Counted from the first letter of the stretch, positions 35,720 to 44,966 are shown. The stretch: DNA of 64,000 nt from Trueperella bernardiae (GCF_001469025.1 NZ_LNIZ01000001.1:186001-250000), one strand, 5' to 3'. Notes: generated by a model not told the origin, from the sequence alone. Numbers and translations are program-made.

Positions 35720-37741
35720 CTAGACGATCGTGATCGTGATGACCGAGCCGGGCTTGACCTTCTCGCCCGCGCCGGGCGACTGAGCTCGCACGGTGCCGAA
35801 GTAGCCTCCGAGGAAGCGGTCGTAGGCGACCACGAATCCGGCGTCTTCGAGGATCTGCGTGGCCTCTCCCTCCTGCTTGCCAAACACGTTGGGCACTTCG
35901 ATCAGTTCAGGGCCCTTGGAGACCGTGAGCGCGATGGAGTCTCCCCGGTAGCGCGATTCGCCCGCTACGGGCTCCTGGGTCATGACGACGCCGGCCTCCA
36001 CCGTGTCGGAGAATTCCTCGGTCACCGTGCTGGTCAGGCCCAGTTCTTCGAGGCGAGCATTGGCCGAGTCCAGCTTGTCGCGGGTGAGGTCAGGTACCGA
36101 GATGGGTTCGCGCCCCTTGGACACGGTGAGCTGCACCAGGCTTGAGTGAGGCACGGATTGGCCGGGCTCGGGCGACTGCGAGATGACCGTGCCCGCGGGC
36201 ACGGTCTCCGAGTAGGCCTCCGTGACGTCGAGGGTGAGGCGGCCGTCTTGCAGGATCGTGCTTGCCTCATCTTGGGTCTTGCCGGCGACGTCCGGTACGA
36301 CCACGTGTTCGATCCCGAGCGAGACGACCATAGTGACGGGCTGGGAGGGGTGGATCGGCTCGCCGACGTCGGGATCCACGCTGATGACGGATCCGGCCTC
36401 GATGTCGTCGGAATAGTCCTCCGTGACCTCGTAGGTGAGGCCGGCGTTCGTGAGCGCGGCCTCGGCGTCGGCCTGGGCGAGGTTGATGACGTTGGGGACG
36501 TTGACTCGCAGGCCGGGGCCCTCCGCGTAGTACCACCACAGCCCGTAGGCGCTGCCCCCGATGAGGGCGATGAGCAGCAACAGCAGGACGGGCCAGCGCC
36601 GACGGCGCGGCCTGTCTTGGCTGACCTCCGTGTCGTGGCGGCGTTCGAGCACCGCAGTGTGCGACATGGCTGGCGGGATGGACGCCGGCAGGGCGTCGTC
36701 GGCCGGCTCGCGTTCGGGCGACGCGTCCGAACGCGAGCCGCCGGGAGCCGGAGCCTTGGACGCGACCGGGGCTACGGCGTCGGCGGGCAACACCGACGTG
36801 CCACCGGAGGGTACCCGCGCCGACTCGGCTGGGAAGACGGGGATGCGACGGATGAGCGTTTCTTGCGGGAGGGAGGCGATGACGTCGGTGAGCGCGTCGA
36901 GCGCGGCGCGGGCATTGACCGGGCGCTTCGAGGGGCTCTTGGCGGTAAAGAGCGCGATGAGGGAGTCGACGGTGGCGGGCATCCAGTCGGCCTGGTCGGA
37001 CAGGCGCGGCATCGTCTCATTGACGTGTTTGAACGCGACGTTCATCGCGGTCTCGCCGCGGAAGGGCAACTGGCCGGCGATGAGCTCATAGAGCATGACG
37101 CCCACCGAGTAGATGTCGGCCGTCTTGGACGTGGTGCCATCCGAGATGAACTCCGGGGCCACGTAGCCCACGGTGCCCAGCATCGAATTCGTGTGCGTGG
37201 AGGTGGCGTCGGTGGCGGCGCGGGCCAGGCCGAAGTCGGTGAGCTTGGCCTGGAAGCGCGGCTCGAGTGCGGTGGTCTCCAGTGGTTCGGTGAGCAGGAC
37301 GTTTTCGGGTTTGATGTCGCGATGGATGATGCCGGCGTCGTGAGCAACCGCGAGGCCCTCGAGCACCTGGCGCGTCAGCTCAAGGCTGATGCCGAGGGGG
37401 AGCGAGCCGTAGGTGTTGAGCTCCGAACGCAGGTCCGGCCCGGACATGAGCTCCATGACGAGGTAGGGGCGATCGCCCGTGGGCAGCGTGGCCACCCCCT
37501 GGTCGTGGACGGCGACCACGTGCTGGCTGGACAGGCCTGCGGCCGCGCGCGCCTCCGAGATGAAACGACGCACGAAGTCAGGCTGCTCGGCCAAGTGGGC
37601 GTGGATGACCTTGATCGCGACCTTGCGCTCCAGGCGCCGGTCCGAGGCCTGGTAGACGGTCGCCATGCCGCCGCGCGCGATGCGCGCGCTGATTACGTAG
37701 CGATCGTCAATGACCTCGCCGAGAAGTGGATCAAGTTTCAC
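35720..37741 (-). CDS. PASTA-domain Ser/Thr protein kinase (PknB/PknL-like)
   Basis: 673 residues. An N-terminal kinase domain (about 12-280) has ARGGMATVYQASD, the VAIK lysine, IIHRDIKPENVLL and DFGLAR. A Pro/Ala-rich juxtamembrane stretch leads to one transmembrane helix (WPVLLLLLIALIGG, about 385-400) and four extracellular PASTA repeats to the C-terminus, each with a VPxV/L start and a VSKG-type end. PASTA repeats bind muropeptides, so it links wall state to signalling. By neighbourhood (aroG, Rv2175c-like gene) it is PknL-like, but PknL lacks PASTA repeats, so I leave the symbol blank. GTG start; TAAGGT lies 7 bases upstream. Confidence 0.93.
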   Translation of the reverse strand: MKLDPLLGEVIDDRYVISARIARGGMATVYQASDRRLERKVAIKVIHAHLAEQPDFVRRFISEARAAAGLSSQHVVAVHDQGVATLPTGDRPYLVMELMSGPDLRSELNTYGSLPLGISLELTRQVLEGLAVAHDAGIIHRDIKPENVLLTEPLETTALEPRFQAKLTDFGLARAATDATSTHTNSMLGTVGYVAPEFISDGTTSKTADIYSVGVMLYELIAGQLPFRGETAMNVAFKHVNETMPRLSDQADWMPATVDSLIALFTAKSPSKRPVNARAALDALTDVIASLPQETLIRRIPVFPAESARVPSGGTSVLPADAVAPVASKAPAPGGSRSDASPEREPADDALPASIPPAMSHTAVLERRHDTEVSQDRPRRRRWPVLLLLLIALIGGSAYGLWWYYAEGPGLRVNVPNVINLAQADAEAALTNAGLTYEVTEDYSDDIEAGSVISVDPDVGEPIHPSQPVTMVVSLGIEHVVVPDVAGKTQDEASTILQDGRLTLDVTEAYSETVPAGTVISQSPEPGQSVPHSSLVQLTVSKGREPISVPDLTRDKLDSANARLEELGLTSTVTEEFSDTVEAGVVMTQEPVAGESRYRGDSIALTVSKGPELIEVPNVFGKQEGEATQILEDAGFVVAYDRFLGGYFGTVRAQSPGAGEKVKPGSVITITIV

Positions 37742-37802
37742 GCTTCCTACCTTAGCGAAAGCCGGCCACTACCATAGGCAGTGACCGGCCGTGTCTTTCG
37801 CT

Positions 37803-39062
37803 TTAGAAGCGGGCCATGGCCGCCTTTACCTTCGCCACGTAAGCGACGGTGTCGGAGCGCATGCCGTACTTTTTCACGCCGCCAAGGCCCTGGTAGTAGC
37901 CCGCGATGCCCTCATCGAAGCTCGATGCATTGTTTTGCAGGTAGCGGATGATCGACACGCCCGCCACCACGTTGTCATACGGATTGAGCAGGTCGAGGTT
38001 GCGGCCGACCATCTGGGAGGCCCACTGGCCCGAGGACGGGATGACCTGCATGACGCCGATCGCGTTGGCAGGAGAGACCGCCGTGGCGTCAAAGCCGGAT
38101 TCGACGAAGGCGTGCGCGAGGGCCAGGCGCGGGTCGACCCCCATGTCACGAGCCACACTGACGATCATCGACTGGACCTCGGCGCGCGAGGGCTGGGCCT
38201 TGCTGATGAGCGCGTACTTGTTGTCGTTCGCGGCCTCGACCGTGGAATCGGCGTACGTGTAGCCGGGGAAGTTGTTCTGCACCAGCTGCGGGCGGGAGGT
38301 CTGCGTTCCCGACGACGACTGGCCGGCGTTCGCCTGCGGAGCGGACTGCGCCGCGCCGCTGATGACGAGGGTCTGGCCCACGCCGATGCGGTTCGGGTTC
38401 GAGATACCGTTGGCGGCCACGAGTGCGGCGACCGTGGTGCCGTGCTTGGCCGCGATACCCGACAGGGTGTCGCCCGCGCGGACCACGTAGGTGGTGGCGG
38501 CCGGGGCGACGGGCTTGGTGGCAGGAGCGGCGGGGGTGGCCGGCTTAGCTGCGGGAGCTGTGGTGGCAGGTGTCGTGGCCGGTGCGATCGTCAGGCGCTG
38601 ACCCACGTGGATGAGGTTAGGGTTCGCGATGCCGTTATCGGCGGCGAGCTTGGCCACGGTGGTGCCGTGGGCGGAGGCGATCCGGCCTAGCGTGTCGCCG
38701 GCCTTGACCACGTAGGCCGTGGTGGCCGGGGCGGACTGGACGGGCGCCGCAGGAGCCGCGGGGGCCGCCGCCTGTGCGGCCGAGGGAATCTTCAGCTGCT
38801 GGCCGGGGAAGATGAGGTTGACCGAATTTAAGGAGTTGGCCCGGGCGATCGCGGTAATGGTGGTACCGGCGCGCTTGGCGATTGTGGAGAGCGTGTCGCC
38901 AGGCTTGACCTGATAAGTCATCTCGGGGTCCTTGAAGACCGGGGTCTTAAAGACCGGGGCTTGCGGGGCCGGAGCGGTGGCCGCTTGTGCGACGGGTGTG
39001 ATGAACGTGGCGGCCGTGGTTGCTGCGAGCGCGACACCGGAGCGCCGAAGCCATGAGGACAT
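37803..39062 (-). CDS. Secreted LysM-lytic transglycosylase
   Basis: 419 residues from ATG 39062, fixed by GGAGG in the leader. A signal peptide (WLRRSGVALAATTAATFITPVAQA) is followed by three LysM repeats (near 50-93, 115-160 and 190-235), each starting YxVKPGDTL or a close variant, separated by Pro/Ala linkers. The C-terminal half is a transglycosylase SLT domain with the catalytic glutamate in AHAFVESGF, then NAIGVMQVIPSSG and AGYYQGLG. It would bind and cleave peptidoglycan, and lies downstream of the PASTA kinase in the opposite direction order (divergent from the Rv2175c-like gene). A palindrome sits in its leader. Confidence 0.93.
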   Translation of the reverse strand: MSSWLRRSGVALAATTAATFITPVAQAATAPAPQAPVFKTPVFKDPEMTYQVKPGDTLSTIAKRAGTTITAIARANSLNSVNLIFPGQQLKIPSAAQAAAPAAPAAPVQSAPATTAYVVKAGDTLGRIASAHGTTVAKLAADNGIANPNLIHVGQRLTIAPATTPATTAPAAKPATPAAPATKPVAPAATTYVVRAGDTLSGIAAKHGTTVAALVAANGISNPNRIGVGQTLVISGAAQSAPQANAGQSSSGTQTSRPQLVQNNFPGYTYADSTVEAANDNKYALISKAQPSRAEVQSMIVSVARDMGVDPRLALAHAFVESGFDATAVSPANAIGVMQVIPSSGQWASQMVGRNLDLLNPYDNVVAGVSIIRYLQNNASSFDEGIAGYYQGLGGVKKYGMRSDTVAYVAKVKAAMARF

Positions 39063-39078
39063 GGAACCTCCATTAGGG

Positions 39079-39105
39079 CTTTGCACATGTGACATATGTG
39101 CAAAG
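39079..39105. promoter_or_regulatory. Ten-base inverted repeat in the leader of the LysM hydrolase gene
   Basis: CTTTGCACAT (39079-39088) and ATGTGCAAAG (39096-39105) are perfect inverted repeats around a 7-base centre, 17 bases ahead of the hydrolase ATG. It could be an operator or a leader hairpin. The plus-strand core contains TGTGA, a CRP/GlxR half-site, but the other half does not fit. Confidence 0.6.
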
Positions 39106-39186
39106 TGGTAAGAATGTTATTAATGATTCACCTGAGACATTAGTCGACTCGGCGGCGTGTTTCCACCCAAATCTTGAAAAGTGGGC

Positions 39187-39192
39187 TATATT
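39187..39192 (+). promoter_or_regulatory. -10 box TATATT for leaderless Rv2175c-like gene
   Basis: TATATT with 6 bases to GTG 39199. Confidence 0.6.
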
Positions 39193-39198
39193 GTGCGC

Positions 39199-39549
39199 GT
39201 GTTTGACGACCTTGAGTATCTGTCAGTGCCAGAAGTCGGCCATCGGCTGGGAATTCGCCAGCAGGACGTGCGCACAATGCTAAACGACCGTCGGCTGCTC
39301 GCCGTGCGGCGCGGGCCCAATCGCGCGCTCATGATCAGCGTTGACCAAATCGCAACCAAGGATGGCTCCGACGTCGCCCTGCCTTCGCTTCACGGCACGC
39401 TTACCATGCTCGCCGACCGCGGTTTTGACGAGGAGGAGGCCTTCGCCTGGCTCCACACCGACGAGTCGGAGCTGGGGGTAGCGCCGATCGACGCGCTACG
39501 CGCCGGCCATCACAGGGCCGTGCGCCGCGTCATCTTGGGGCTCGGCTAA
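39199..39549 (+). CDS. Rv2175c-like DNA-binding regulator
   Basis: 116 residues from GTG 39199; a GTG at 39181 is in frame but lies upstream of the -10 box. The N-terminal winged helix-turn-helix reads DLEYLSVPEVGHRLGI and RTMLNDRRLLAVRRG. The rest is helical (LADRGFDEEEAFAWLH). In M. tuberculosis Rv2175c is a phosphorylation target of PknL encoded beside it, so the PASTA kinase here may act on this protein. Target genes are unknown. Confidence 0.85.
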   Translation: MFDDLEYLSVPEVGHRLGIRQQDVRTMLNDRRLLAVRRGPNRALMISVDQIATKDGSDVALPSLHGTLTMLADRGFDEEEAFAWLHTDESELGVAPIDALRAGHHRAVRRVILGLG

Positions 39550-39552
39550 GTG

Positions 39553-40602
39553 CTAGGAGCGCCGCTCTTCGAGGCTGCTCATCGCTGCGCGCAGCAGGGG
39601 TGCCTCGGGCAGGGCGTCGGCCGCCGCTAGCGCCTGCTCCTCGTAGTCCCGGATCATCTGCTCGTGCGCAGCGAACGCGCCCGAGGAGCGCACGATGTCA
39701 CGCACCGCCTCGACGTCGGCGTCGGTGAGGTCGCGCCCGAGGGCCCCGTCGACCAGGGCGCGGTCGGCGTCGCTGGCCATCTCCCGTACGAGCGCGAGGA
39801 GGGCGGTGTGCTTACCTTCGCGGAGGTCGCCTCCGGCGGGTTTGCCGGTCTGGTTGGGGCTGCCAAAGATGCCGAGCTCGTCGTCGCGCAATTGGAAGGC
39901 GATGCCGAGTGGGCGGCCGACAGCCGAGAGGGCGTCGATATCGGCGGGGGAGGCCCCGGCGAGCGCGCCACCGATCATGAGGGGCAGCTCCACCGAGTAG
40001 CGGGCGGACTTGTGGCGTAGGACGAGGAGGGCCTCGTCCAGTGCGGTGCCGAGGTCGTCGCGCAGGGGGGTGGTTTCGGCGCGCAAGTCAAGGTACTGGC
40101 CGTAGGCGGTCTCGGCCGTCATCTCGTGGAAGAGCGTACGGGCGCGGGAAAGCGCTGCGGCGTCGGCGGCCTCTGCCCGGTCAATCTCGAGTGCCGCGAG
40201 GGAGAGCAGGAAGTCGCCGAGCAAGATCGCGGCTTTGGCCCCGAAGTCCTCGGCCTGGCCGATCATGCCCAGGTCGGCGTGCGTGGCGCTGAAGGCGCGG
40301 TGTGAGGCGGGTGCGCCGCGGCGGGTGTGAGATTCGTCGATGATGTCGTCGTGGACGAGGGCGGAGAGCTGATAGAGCTCGGCCGCGGTGCCGGCGTAGA
40401 CGGGGCGGCCATCCCCGCCGAAGGCCTCGTGGCCGGCCGCGATGAGGAGGGCGCGTGTACGCTTACCGGACGCGGCGAGCGTGCGGGCCGGGGCGAGGAA
40501 CTCCCGCCAGTGGCAGGTGGCGGCGGGGTCGTCGATAAAGGGCGCAGATTCGTCAAGCGCGCGGATGAGGCTGTGCGAGACAGCCGAGCTAAAACTCTCC
40601 AT
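39553..40602 (-). CDS. Polyprenyl diphosphate synthase (trans-prenyltransferase)
   Basis: 349 residues. The first aspartate-rich motif is intact (HDDIIDESHTRRG near residue 90). The second reads QLRDDELGIFG, where the last aspartate is glycine, a form common in actinobacterial IdsA/GrcC-type enzymes. It would build C15-C20 or longer prenyl diphosphates for menaquinone or wall carriers; chain length is not predictable here. TAGGCT lies 6 bases before ATG 40602. Confidence 0.92.
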   Translation of the reverse strand: MESFSSAVSHSLIRALDESAPFIDDPAATCHWREFLAPARTLAASGKRTRALLIAAGHEAFGGDGRPVYAGTAAELYQLSALVHDDIIDESHTRRGAPASHRAFSATHADLGMIGQAEDFGAKAAILLGDFLLSLAALEIDRAEAADAAALSRARTLFHEMTAETAYGQYLDLRAETTPLRDDLGTALDEALLVLRHKSARYSVELPLMIGGALAGASPADIDALSAVGRPLGIAFQLRDDELGIFGSPNQTGKPAGGDLREGKHTALLALVREMASDADRALVDGALGRDLTDADVEAVRDIVRSSGAFAAHEQMIRDYEEQALAAADALPEAPLLRAAMSSLEERRS

Positions 40603-40608
40603 GCCCTG

Positions 40609-40614
40609 AGCCTA
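40609..40614 (-). promoter_or_regulatory. -10 box TAGGCT for leaderless prenyl synthase gene
   Basis: Minus-strand TAGGCT with 6 bases to ATG 40602. Confidence 0.6.
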
Positions 40615-40719
40615 TCGGCAAGGGCGAAAGTTAACCACATCCGCGCTTCGCGTACACCCTATCCACATTTGTGGGTATACACGGCAAGGATTACGCAGGG
40701 CGTTCGCAATACTTGCGTC

Positions 40720-41823
40720 ATGGAAAGAATACGACTCAATCACCCCCATGAAATGCTCGCCCTCTTCCCCTACCTCTTCGGCTTCAAACCGAAGGAATCC
40801 GTGGTCCTTGTGGCGCTGACTGGAATCCACGGAAGGGTGGGCGGGCCCGTCGCTCGCGTCGATGCCCCCAGGGTGCACGCGGGCATCATCGACGTCGCAC
40901 TCGAATTCGTCGACACGTTCTGCGTCAAGGACCTCTACATCGGCTGGTACGGCTCCGACCTGCACACCATGCTCGATGACCGCGATTCGGTGGACATCCT
41001 CGACACGGTGGGCCTTGCCTGCCAGCAACTGATCAACATGCGCACGGGTGGCGACGGCTGCGTCACGGTGGGGATGACCGACTACGACTCGTGGGCCGCC
41101 TGCCTCGACGCCCGCCACGGCACCTGGGAGGACCTGTGCGCCGAGGATCTCGTTATGCCCTTCGCCGAACTCGAGGCTGCCCCCGCCGTCGCCCAGGCCG
41201 TCTTCGACGGCAACGCGCCCGCGGGCAGGGAGCCGCCGCAGAAGCGGATGCGCCTGGAGTGGCCCGAGCGTCGTGACGCCGTAGCCGCCGCGCGAGCCTG
41301 GAAGGGAGGCAAGCGGCGCGGAGTGAAGCTGTGGCAGGGCGTTCTCGACGCGCTCGACGCCGGGGCAGACCCCGCAAGCGCGATCGGAAGCGAGGAGACG
41401 GCCGGTCAGCTCATCGCCGCGATGCACGACATCCTGCTACGCGACCAGCTCATACTCTTCGGTGTGGACAAGGGCACGGTGAAGATGGGAGGAATCTCGG
41501 CCCAGCAGCTCATGAAGAAGCTGAGCGCCGTTCGAGAGCCCGCGCCCGAGCGCATCGGGATCATGATCGACCTCTTCGAATACCTAGCGGAGCGTTCCGA
41601 CGACGCCGAACCGGCGCCCGCCGCCATGGCCGGCTACCTCTCCTGGTGGCAAGGAGACACAGATCGGGCGCTGATGAACGCCGTGTTGGCGATCGGATCG
41701 GACTACACGTACCCGCTGGCCAAGCTCGTTATGCACGCGCTCCACGTCAATCTGCCCTCGCCCAAGGACTACCCGCTTAAGCTCGTGAGAGAGCGTGAGC
41801 CGTCTTGGAACGGGGTTGAATAA
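40720..41823 (+). CDS. DUF4192 protein
   Basis: 367 residues from ATG 40720. The N-terminus, LNHPHEMLALFPYLFGFKPKESVVLVAL, quoted here by its core FPYLFGFKPKESVV, is the hallmark of DUF4192, an actinobacterial family of unknown function. The C-terminal part has AMAGYLSWWQGDTDRALMNAVLA, also typical. No signal peptide or membrane helix. A long in-frame extension upstream overlaps the divergent prenyl synthase and was rejected. Confidence 0.88.
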   Translation: MERIRLNHPHEMLALFPYLFGFKPKESVVLVALTGIHGRVGGPVARVDAPRVHAGIIDVALEFVDTFCVKDLYIGWYGSDLHTMLDDRDSVDILDTVGLACQQLINMRTGGDGCVTVGMTDYDSWAACLDARHGTWEDLCAEDLVMPFAELEAAPAVAQAVFDGNAPAGREPPQKRMRLEWPERRDAVAAARAWKGGKRRGVKLWQGVLDALDAGADPASAIGSEETAGQLIAAMHDILLRDQLILFGVDKGTVKMGGISAQQLMKKLSAVREPAPERIGIMIDLFEYLAERSDDAEPAPAAMAGYLSWWQGDTDRALMNAVLAIGSDYTYPLAKLVMHALHVNLPSPKDYPLKLVREREPSWNGVE

Positions 41824-41865
41824 ACGTGTACATTTGAGAATAAATCCGACATAAGGAGGGGCGAT

Positions 41866-42264
41866 ATGGCGGTTATTGTTCCTGTCAGTCACGGCGGACG
41901 CGACGACGCGCTGAGTAGTGCCATCAGGCTGTGCAGGCGCGAAGATCAACCGCTCATCGCCCTCCTGCGCCGCCCAATCGGCGAATTCGAGCAGGAAGAG
42001 ATCGATTCGGAGATCGATGAGCTGACCGACCGGCTCGATGGAGCCGACATCGGCTTCAGGATCGACGTGCGGGTCGATGAGACCGACCTGGCCACGCAGA
42101 TCTCGGAGCTGGCGCGCGAGGAGTCCTCGTTCGTCGTCGTCTCGCTCGCACACAAGCCCGCCGGCGGAAAGCTCAGGCTCGGCTCGCAAATCCAAAAGCT
42201 CCTCCTCGAGTGCCCGTGCTCTGTGCTCGTGGTCCGCGAGCAGGGCGCTGAGGGGAATAATTAG
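41866..42264 (+). CDS. Universal stress protein family
   Basis: 132 residues, one Usp domain. The C-terminal GSQIQKLLLECPCSVLVVRE fits the end of Usp proteins (usually GSxxxxxxxxxxCPVLVV). The nucleotide loop is poorly conserved, so ATP binding is uncertain. GGAGGGG precedes ATG 41866. It lies just upstream of the sigma factor gene, which has its own promoter. Confidence 0.85.
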   Translation: MAVIVPVSHGGRDDALSSAIRLCRREDQPLIALLRRPIGEFEQEEIDSEIDELTDRLDGADIGFRIDVRVDETDLATQISELAREESSFVVVSLAHKPAGGKLRLGSQIQKLLLECPCSVLVVREQGAEGNN

Positions 42265-42317
42265 GCCACGCGTGCGTTGACCTTAAGCGCGGAATCATGA
42301 TTCGTCACGATTACCGC

Positions 42318-42323
42318 TATAAT
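42318..42323 (+). promoter_or_regulatory. -10 box TATAAT of the principal sigma factor gene
   Basis: Perfect TATAAT 28 bases before GTG 42352. An ATG that begins inside this box (42322) is in frame but would lie upstream of the transcription start, so it was not used. Confidence 0.7.
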
Positions 42324-42351
42324 GGGCGAGTTGTACTACGAAAGGTTGCAT

Positions 42352-44019
42352 GTGGCCGCATCAAAGTCTCAAGCTGTTACCCCCTCTTCTACCAGAGAGG
42401 TGTCAGTCGATGTCGCTGCGTTGCCGGGGATGAAGGTCGCCGAGCTACGCGCGCTCGCAAAGGAGCTCGGGCTTCAGTTGAACTCGCGTGCGGTCAAGGC
42501 GGAGCTGGTTGAGGCGATTACCGCCGCGGCGCCCGGAAAGGTTGCCGGCACGGACGGCCCCGCGAAGGCGGAGACTCCCGCCAAGAAGGCACCTGCTGCC
42601 AAGCAGGCCGCCAAGAAGGAAGCGTCCGCCAAGGCGACTGCCGCTGACGAGCAGGCCACCCAGCCCGCACCCGCCGAGCTGTCCAAACTCAAGGTGGGCG
42701 AGCTGCGTGAGAAGGCCACCGAGCTGGGCGTGGAGAGCCCCTCGAAGCTGCGCAAGGCCGAGCTGGTTGAGGCTATTCTCGCCGCCGCCCCGGCCAAGGC
42801 CGCGGTCGAGCCGAAGGTGGAGGACGAGGACGAGCCCGAGGAGAGCCCAGCCTCCCCGGATGAGCCGGAGACGGACGAGGAACTCGATGAGGACCTGGAT
42901 GATGAGGACCTCGACGAGCTTGAGCTCGATGACGACCTGGACGAGGACTCCGGCGAGGACGAGGAGGGCGAAGACGAGGAGCGAGAAGACGAGTCGGCCG
43001 ACCAGTCGGTGGTCATTACCGCCGAGGCGGCCAAGACGTCCAAGGGCGCGTTCGTCGTCAAGGATTCGGACGATACCGACGAGCCGGCCCAACGCGTACT
43101 CGTGGCGGGTGCTACCGCCGATCCGGTCAAGGATTACCTCAAGCAGATCGGTAAGGTGCCCCTGTTGAACGCGGCCGAGGAGGTCGAGCTCGCCCAGCGC
43201 ATTGAGGCGGGCCTGTTCGCCCAACACATCCTCGACACCACGGAGATTGAGGACCGCAAGTACCACCGCGAGCTCGAGATCATCGCCCGCGACGGGCGCA
43301 ACGCCAAGAATCACCTGCTCGAGGCGAACCTGCGACTCGTAGTCTCGCTCGCCAAGCGCTACACCGGACGCGGCATGCTCTTCCTGGACCTCATCCAAGA
43401 AGGCAACCTGGGCCTCGTGCGCGCGGTGGAGAAGTTCGACTACGCCAAGGGCTTTAAGTTCTCCACGTACGCAACCTGGTGGATCCGCCAGGCGATCACG
43501 CGCGCGATGGCCGATCAGGCCCGCACGATCCGCATCCCGGTGCACATGGTTGAGGTCATCAACAAGCTCGCGCGCGTCCAGCGCCAGATGTTGCAAGACC
43601 TCGGGCGCGAACCCACTACCGAGGAGCTGGCACGCGAGCTCGACATGACCGAGGAGAAGGTCATCGAGGTGCAAAAGTATGGCCGCGAGCCGATCTCGTT
43701 GCACACGCCGCTGGGTGAGGACGGCGATTCGGAGTTCGGCGACCTCATCGAGGACTCCGAGGCCGTGGTCCCGGCCGACGCGGTGGGCTTCACGCTCCTG
43801 CAGGAGCAGCTCCACCAGGTACTTGACACTCTCTCGGAGCGCGAGGCCGGCGTGGTCTCGATGCGCTTCGGCCTCACCGACGGCCAGCCGAAGACTTTGG
43901 ACGAGATCGGCAAGGTCTACGGGGTCACGCGCGAGCGTATCCGCCAGATCGAGTCGAAGACGATGTCTAAGCTGCGCCACCCGTCGCGGTCGCAGGTGTT
44001 GCGCGACTACCTGGAGTAA
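42352..44019 (+). CDS. sigA: Principal RNA polymerase sigma factor (RpoD/SigA)
   Basis: 555 residues from GTG 42352 with AAAGG ahead. The C-terminal 320 residues hold regions 1.2 ([16 protein letters not shown]), 2 ([16 protein letters not shown] and [14 protein letters not shown]), 3 and 4 ([22 protein letters not shown]). The N-terminal 225 residues are unusual in detail: two SAP/Rho-N-like motifs ([14 protein letters not shown] and [14 protein letters not shown], each followed by KAELVEAI), a Lys/Ala linker and a very acidic stretch (about 170-220). It directs transcription of housekeeping genes. Confidence 0.97.
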   Translation: MAASKSQAVTPSSTREVSVDVAALPGMKVAELRALAKELGLQLNSRAVKAELVEAITAAAPGKVAGTDGPAKAETPAKKAPAAKQAAKKEASAKATAADEQATQPAPAELSKLKVGELREKATELGVESPSKLRKAELVEAILAAAPAKAAVEPKVEDEDEPEESPASPDEPETDEELDEDLDDEDLDELELDDDLDEDSGEDEEGEDEEREDESADQSVVITAEAAKTSKGAFVVKDSDDTDEPAQRVLVAGATADPVKDYLKQIGKVPLLNAAEEVELAQRIEAGLFAQHILDTTEIEDRKYHRELEIIARDGRNAKNHLLEANLRLVVSLAKRYTGRGMLFLDLIQEGNLGLVRAVEKFDYAKGFKFSTYATWWIRQAITRAMADQARTIRIPVHMVEVINKLARVQRQMLQDLGREPTTEELARELDMTEEKVIEVQKYGREPISLHTPLGEDGDSEFGDLIEDSEAVVPADAVGFTLLQEQLHQVLDTLSEREAGVVSMRFGLTDGQPKTLDEIGKVYGVTRERIRQIESKTMSKLRHPSRSQVLRDYLE

Positions 44020-44069
44020 CGGCCGGGTCCGCCCGGGCCGCCAAGCATCACGCGCCTGGAGTAGGACGC

Positions 44070-44672
44070 CTAGCTGATGGGCGCCCAGCACCGGGCGCGT
44101 TCCCATTGGGCGGGGTAGACGGGGGCGCCGTCGCGGTTCGTGGCCGTGTCGGTGTAGCGCTGGCCGCGCTGTTCGAACTCCACGTAGTAGCGTAGGAGGC
44201 TGGCGCAGGTTTCGGCGTCGTGCATGGCGCGGTGGCGCGGTGCGGGCGGCAGTCCGAGCCGTTTGGCCACCCCGCGCAGCGAATGCGATCCCGGGGGCAG
44301 GTATATGCGTGACTGGTCCATCGTGCACACGCACGCCCCCTCGTCGAGGCCAAGGTCGTACCCGGCCCGCGCAAGCTCGCGGCTGAGGAAGGCGCGTTCG
44401 AAGGCGGCGTGGTGGGCCACGAGCACCCGCCCGGCCAGCAGCTCGAGCACCCGCCCGGAGATCTCCGCGAAGCGCGGAGCGCCTGCGAGCGCGGCGTCGG
44501 TCAGGCCGTGGATCTCCACCGCGGAGGTGGCGCGGCCGGGGTTGACGAGACTCTGCCACCGCCCTTCCTCGACTAGGTTGCGGTCAAGGAGGATGACCGC
44601 GATTTCGACGATGCGGTCGGCGCGGCGGTCGAGCCCGGTGGTCTCGACGTCGACAACGGCGAAGGAAGTCAT
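44070..44672 (-). CDS. DnaQ-like 3'-5' exonuclease
   Basis: 200 residues. DEDDh motifs: VVDVETTGLD at the N-terminus, VAHHAAFERAFL near residue 85, and HRAMHDAETCASLL near 148. Single-domain proteins like this proofread or trim DNA or RNA ends. ATG 44672 is chosen because GGTGG lies close ahead; ATG 44681 is an alternative three codons longer. Convergent with sigA. Confidence 0.9.
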   Translation of the reverse strand: MTSFAVVDVETTGLDRRADRIVEIAVILLDRNLVEEGRWQSLVNPGRATSAVEIHGLTDAALAGAPRFAEISGRVLELLAGRVLVAHHAAFERAFLSRELARAGYDLGLDEGACVCTMDQSRIYLPPGSHSLRGVAKRLGLPPAPRHRAMHDAETCASLLRYYVEFEQRGQRYTDTATNRDGAPVYPAQWERARCWAPIS

Positions 44673-44763
44673 GGCCACCATTGTTCCACACCGCCTTTAG
44701 GCCGCAGGCGAACGTGGGTGAGATAAGAGGAATAATGCGGGCGCGACGTGCTTTGATCGTAGT

Positions 44764-44952
44764 GTGAACGCAATACTTGATACTCCCGTGCTAACCGCCG
44801 CTGACCGCTGCGATGCCTGCAACGCACAGGCCTACGTCCGTGTGGAGTTGCCGTCGGGTCAGCTTCAGTTCTGTGCCCATCACTGGCGCAGGCACATGCC
44901 AGCCTTGGAGAAGGTGGCCATTACTGTCATTGACGAAACGAACCGGGTATAA
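44764..44952 (+). CDS. DUF7455 small cysteine-containing protein
   Basis: 62 residues. CDACNAQAYVRVELPSGQ followed by FCAHHWRRH gives a CxxC...CxxH arrangement that could bind zinc. This short protein is conserved in actinobacteria near sigA and the second gyrB-like gene. Function unknown. GTG start. A terminator follows directly. Confidence 0.85.
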   Translation: MNAILDTPVLTAADRCDACNAQAYVRVELPSGQLQFCAHHWRRHMPALEKVAITVIDETNRV

Positions 44953-44966
44953 CACTCGTTCGCCGG

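Noticed and set aside
36146-37777. Long forward frame opposite the PASTA kinase
   Set aside because: Shadow of the kinase gene; no start signal and Gly/Arg-rich translation.
39063-39198. ydaO-type c-di-AMP riboswitch ahead of the LysM hydrolase
   Set aside because: The region is too short and has only one simple palindrome, not the multi-stem ydaO pattern.
42445-44559. Long reverse reading frame (704 codons) opposite sigA
   Set aside because: It is the antisense shadow of sigA and the exonuclease gene in GC-rich DNA; its translation is low-complexity Leu/Arg/Gly with no family pattern.
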